DNA of 64,000 nucleotides from Ga0077555 sp033764055 (lineage in GTDB: Bacteria > Pseudomonadota > Alphaproteobacteria > Rhizobiales > Hyphomicrobiaceae). The position numbers and the translations under genes were made by a program. The DNA is taken from the NCBI GenBank assembly GCA_033764055.1, contig JANRJI010000088.1:8275-72274 (forward strand). Reading direction: 5' to 3'. Of this stretch, positions 60,626 to 64,000 are shown piece by piece (the first letter of the stretch is position 1; each line of letters opens with the position of its first letter). The notes beneath the pieces were generated by a model. The model saw nothing but the letters and a program-made list of their open reading frames with translations, was not told the origin of the DNA and made no database searches.

Positions 60626-63592
60626 TCAGCTCATGGGTTGGCTTGCCGGAACGACTCCCGCGCCGACCGTCGCAGGCAATTGGCCATCCTTTTCGGTCCG
60701 TGCCGGCACGATCCCAGAACCGCAGACGACATTGCTGACGGCCACATCGATGGCCTCCTCGCTGATCGCCCCGGCAATGGCTCTCTCGATGATCTTCCTT
60801 CTTTGGTCTGCGATCGTCATGTCGGCTTTGGGTTGCTTTTTGTGGAAGTAGCTATTGTCGAGGACTACGGCAGGCCCGATCAGGCGATCGACGACGTCGA
60901 CGACTACGGTATTCATGACGTCCTCGATGGCCCGCCCAAGGCCTTCGGTGGTACTCGGCCGTCCCATCTCGGCTGCGCGGCAATGCACCTTGGCCCGCAC
61001 CACGTCCGAAATTCTCTCCTCCACCGCGGGGGGGATATTGTAGCGCGTGGCAATTTTCCACTTCACGTCCGTCGAGTAAGCGGCCGCACGCAGCAGACGT
61101 AGCTTCCTGTTGGCTTCAAGCACCGCCCGCTGCTCCGACGGCTCCATCGATTCCGTCTTGTGGAATTCCCCGACCGCTTCTTCCACCGTCAGGCGCTGCT
61201 TGGCGAGCGCCTTATTGAGAACGGCCAGCGACTCGGGAGCGTAGGCCGGCTTGACCTGCCCCATGCGCTGGAACACCGCATCCGAGATTACGGCGTGCAA
61301 GGGCAGTGTCCGGGGTCTGTAATCGTAGAGACGGCTAACCCACTGGCGGATCTGGCCCCCGGACTCCGGATCGACAATTGGCACCGCGCCGTCAACGAGC
61401 TCGCGCACGGCGACGTCCTGCTTGTCTGCCTTGACAGCCCTCAGATATACGCCCCAGCTCGGATCTCCCGGCGTCTTGTTCGTTTCGTCTGCATAGCCGC
61501 TACTGATCCGCCTCAGCAGGAAGTCGAGCGTGACGTCGGAGAGTGTGTCAGTCGCCCAGCCGCCGCCGATATTTGCGTGATCGCCCGGGAACCAGACCTC
61601 GACGATGCGCTCGGGCCGGATCGGGTCGGGGTCCATCAGCGTCGGCTCGAAGCTGTCGCGCCGCTCATCGAGCGCCAGCATGTGATAGGCCTGCTGGACA
61701 TTGTCGGGAATGGAGAGATCCATCCCCATATTCATCGACTGGAAGTTGATGCCGAGGATCGTTTTGGCAACGCCGAAGGCGCCGACCGTGTCCCAGCAGC
61801 CCAGCACGGTGATCGGAACCTCCTTTCGCATTTTCGACATCCACAGCAAGCGATGCTTGCCGAACAAATAGAGCGTCCACACCGAGCGCGGTGACTTGCG
61901 CGCGTCGATCGCGCGGGCGAGCAGACGGGCGATGGCGGCGCCGCGGCTGAAGCCTGTAATGAACACGCGGTCCCCGGGGAGGTAGACGCGGATCAGGTCA
62001 AGGTAGGCGCGTTCGACGATCTCGCTGGCGCCCATGCCGGTCCCCATGCCGAGCACGGACAGCACCGGATTGTTGTCGAACTTATTGCCGACACCGGCGT
62101 AGTAGAAGCCGATCTGCTCGTAGTGCCTCTCACCATCCGTCTGTTTGGGCGAGATGCCGTATTTCTTGCACAGCGAGGCATCGAATTCTTTGGTCGGCTC
62201 GTAAGCCTTGTCGTTGTCGTCGGACTCCAGCATGTCGAACAACTTGTAGACGTTGGTCTGGGCAATGAAACCCATCTCGATCTGGTCGGGAGTATTGCTG
62301 GTCCCATCCAGGCAAATGACGATGTTCTTGTTCCGACGCGAAGGCCAGGTCGAGTTGTTGCGAAAAAGGGAATATATCAGCGGCAGGCTGACGAAAAACA
62401 GCTCCCATTTCAGCAGCGTGCCGAGAATGCCTCCACCCAGAAGCGAGTCGACGTGCGAGGCACTCGTTGTGCCTGTCGCGAGCAAGCTGCTCAGAAAATC
62501 CCACGCGCTGTGAATTGTGATGCCCAGGCCGGCAGCGATCAGCATCCATTTGAGGACCCTGTTATGCCAAGCTGGCGTGATCTTCGCCAACGGGGCCCAC
62601 AGAGCACCGAGGCCTTGGCTGTGGCGCTGCAGGCGGAATATGGCAAGCAGGATCAGCGCTTGCGCGGCCAAGAACAGAAGGATCTTGCCGGAAAACGGCA
62701 TCGGCACTGCCGAGGTCAAACCGTCGAACTGACCGCTTCCGTTGATCGCCAACAGCGCGCCAAAAGTCACGATGAACCAAAGCCAGAACTGGCGGCGATA
62801 GAAGAGACCAGCGAGACCTGGAATGAGCGAGAAGAGTGCCAGTTGCCAAGTCGTCGAGACGACATTGCGAACAATATCCTTCATGTCTCTGCTGAGCTGC
62901 AGCAGCGCGAGGTTCATGAACGGTCGCACGACCTTCGACCAGCCGTCTCCAGGCTCAGTCAAGCCTCTGTTCACACCGTCACTGACGAAGTTGAATTTCA
63001 CCTGGCAGAATGAATTATCTGTCGGTTTGCCATTGCAGGTTTCAATGGTCTGCTCTTTAGCTTCCCCCTGTTTGGGTTCCTGTTTGATTTCCTCCTTGGA
63101 TTCTTCCTTCACGGCCGGACTGATCTTGACGAGGCGCCGCCCGTCGATCAGGTCCGCCACGTAATTGTACGTCCTTGCGTTGACGGTGAAGGTCCGTCTG
63201 CATGGCAGCTGGTCATCCTTCGTGTCGGCGCACTCCCTGATTACCACTCGCGGACAAACCGCCTCGCCGCAGAGGGTGACCAGCTCAGGTTTGCTGACGG
63301 CTTCCATAAAGCCGTAAAGCGAAGTCGGACCATCGAGTAGCCTGATAGTAATGGGTTTGTCTTTCGACGCTCCTTTTGGATTCTTTCTCTGATCGTTCTC
63401 GTACCAATCCAATGCCTGATTCGGCAGTAGAATGCCGGCGAGAAAATCCCGCTTGGCCTCAGGCGACTTGCCGATGATGAACGCCAGCACCGCCATCACC
63501 AGCAGCACGAACGGGATGAACAGCGAACCCTTCCGGATGCCGAGCTGGACGGGCTTGACCTTGACACTGCCGGAACTACCAGAAGACGCCAT
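60626..63592 (-). CDS. Membrane-anchored DUF2235 alpha/beta hydrolase (T6SS-lipase-like)
   Basis: A 988-residue protein. Residues 23-42 form a membrane helix, a soluble region of about 190 residues follows, and then several transmembrane segments occur between about 240 and 410. From about 420 (NKNIVICLDGTSNTPDQ) begins a DUF2235 alpha/beta hydrolase domain, as found in type VI secretion phospholipase effectors and related enzymes. The nucleophile elbow is GFSRGAAIARLLA with Ser549. Further family motifs are YYAGVGN, CWDTVGAFG and HANIGGGW. A 250-residue C-terminal region is unassigned. The substrate is probably a phospholipid or other ester, but no T6SS or immunity-like gene is visible here. 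ATG at 63592 is directly before a Ser/Gly-rich start. Confidence 0.87.
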   Translation of the reverse strand: MASSGSSGSVKVKPVQLGIRKGSLFIPFVLLVMAVLAFIIGKSPEAKRDFLAGILLPNQALDWYENDQRKNPKGASKDKPITIRLLDGPTSLYGFMEAVSKPELVTLCGEAVCPRVVIRECADTKDDQLPCRRTFTVNARTYNYVADLIDGRRLVKISPAVKEESKEEIKQEPKQGEAKEQTIETCNGKPTDNSFCQVKFNFVSDGVNRGLTEPGDGWSKVVRPFMNLALLQLSRDMKDIVRNVVSTTWQLALFSLIPGLAGLFYRRQFWLWFIVTFGALLAINGSGQFDGLTSAVPMPFSGKILLFLAAQALILLAIFRLQRHSQGLGALWAPLAKITPAWHNRVLKWMLIAAGLGITIHSAWDFLSSLLATGTTSASHVDSLLGGGILGTLLKWELFFVSLPLIYSLFRNNSTWPSRRNKNIVICLDGTSNTPDQIEMGFIAQTNVYKLFDMLESDDNDKAYEPTKEFDASLCKKYGISPKQTDGERHYEQIGFYYAGVGNKFDNNPVLSVLGMGTGMGASEIVERAYLDLIRVYLPGDRVFITGFSRGAAIARLLARAIDARKSPRSVWTLYLFGKHRLLWMSKMRKEVPITVLGCWDTVGAFGVAKTILGINFQSMNMGMDLSIPDNVQQAYHMLALDERRDSFEPTLMDPDPIRPERIVEVWFPGDHANIGGGWATDTLSDVTLDFLLRRISSGYADETNKTPGDPSWGVYLRAVKADKQDVAVRELVDGAVPIVDPESGGQIRQWVSRLYDYRPRTLPLHAVISDAVFQRMGQVKPAYAPESLAVLNKALAKQRLTVEEAVGEFHKTESMEPSEQRAVLEANRKLRLLRAAAYSTDVKWKIATRYNIPPAVEERISDVVRAKVHCRAAEMGRPSTTEGLGRAIEDVMNTVVVDVVDRLIGPAVVLDNSYFHKKQPKADMTIADQRRKIIERAIAGAISEEAIDVAVSNVVCGSGIVPARTEKDGQLPATVGAGVVPASQPMS

Positions 63593-64000
63593 ACAAATAC
63601 CCCTCAGCTCGGACGGTCGAGCCGCTCGACGTTCTCGTTGGACCCGATTTCCGGGTTAGCTGACGCCGCTTGATATCGCCCCCGTGACAATCGGGAAGCC
63701 CAGCCTGTTCACGCAAGAGCTAAGAAGCTCACGCGACCATCTATTGGGTTGTTTTCAAAGATCGATGCGACATTAGGGCAACACTCAAAACAGCCGGACG
63801 TGACCACGTCAACGCCAGTGTGCCGCCTCACCTCTGTCTACTGTCTACCCCTCGCCAACCGCGTAAAATTTATCCCCTGTCCGACCGGGTTGATCCCTGA
63901 CACTTTGGACCGGGCTGATGCCTGACAGTATTCTCTCATTGTTCTGTTGTCACGGCCGGTTCCGGAGCGGCGCGGAGCCGCGCACGCGGCGGAGCAAAGC
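63593..64000. other. Gene-free right edge of window
   Basis: About 400 bases without a recognisable gene. The last 130 bases contain a 20-base imperfect direct repeat (63883-63927) and a GC-rich stretch at 63951-63998 with GCGGAGC-type repeats. This could be the edge of a mobile element lying mostly outside the window. Confidence 0.4.
63883..63927. repeat. Direct repeat at window edge, possible IS end
   Basis: Two 20-base copies (63883-63902 and 63908-63927) of the pattern GACCGGGyTGATsCCTGACA, offset by 25 bases and differing at two positions. Repeated short sequences of this type occur at the ends of some insertion sequences (for example IS21-like), but no transposase is seen, so this is only a hint. 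Confidence 0.4.

Overview
This window is a GC-rich alphaproteobacterial chromosome segment. The order MaoC hydratase, ribF, ileS, lspA, small lipoprotein, two M16 peptidases, pgi, mutL, together with ornithine-lipid genes (olsB, olsA), Tad/Cpa pilus genes and a Suv3-like helicase next to a DUF3108 gene, points to the order Hyphomicrobiales (Rhizobiales) or a close relative. The species cannot be named from the sequence. No integrase, complete insertion sequence, CRISPR array, plasmid or phage gene was seen.

Layout. 1-8.1 kb: Suv3-like helicase (cut by the window edge) and a DUF3108 exported protein on the minus strand, an SDR and a NylB-type hydrolase on the plus strand, holA, and an EthD-like protein. 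8.2-15.7 kb: a one-carbon/oxalate cluster with a GntR regulator, oxalyl-CoA decarboxylase, a Uma2 nuclease, formyl-CoA transferase, a stand-alone formyl-THF hydrolase-like formyltransferase and formate-THF ligase. Together these would turn oxalate into CO2 plus formate and feed the formyl group into folate. 16-19.8 kb: olsBA, an FAH-family enzyme, moaD-moaE and a lone receiver protein. 20-25.8 kb: an FMN monooxygenase, a YggS-type PLP protein, an unknown protein, an ammonium transporter with a sigma54-like promoter, and a Ddn-like protein. 25.8-39.6 kb: the conserved minus-strand housekeeping block from mutL to maoC, with one exported plus-strand protein lying between ileS and ribF. 39.9-47.3 kb: leuCD and a partial tad/cpa set. 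47.3-53.7 kb: guaB, a DMT transporter, rlmE, ppx/gppA, an M15 peptidase and a DehI-like protein. 53.8 kb: tRNA-Gln(UUG). 54.2-64 kb: a selenoprotein, a PhyH dioxygenase, a PAS-PilZ protein, TenA, argG and a membrane-anchored DUF2235 hydrolase. Repeats near the right edge may mark the border of a mobile element.

Most notable point: the two apparent minus-strand ORFs at 54.25-55.52 kb are one gene read through an in-frame UGA at 55058-55060. The UGA sits in the U-x-x-C redox motif of the glycine/sarcosine/betaine reductase selenoprotein B (GrdB-like) family. It is followed by a 38-nt hairpin with the geometry of a bacterial SECIS element. A standard gene caller would split it or call it a pseudogene.
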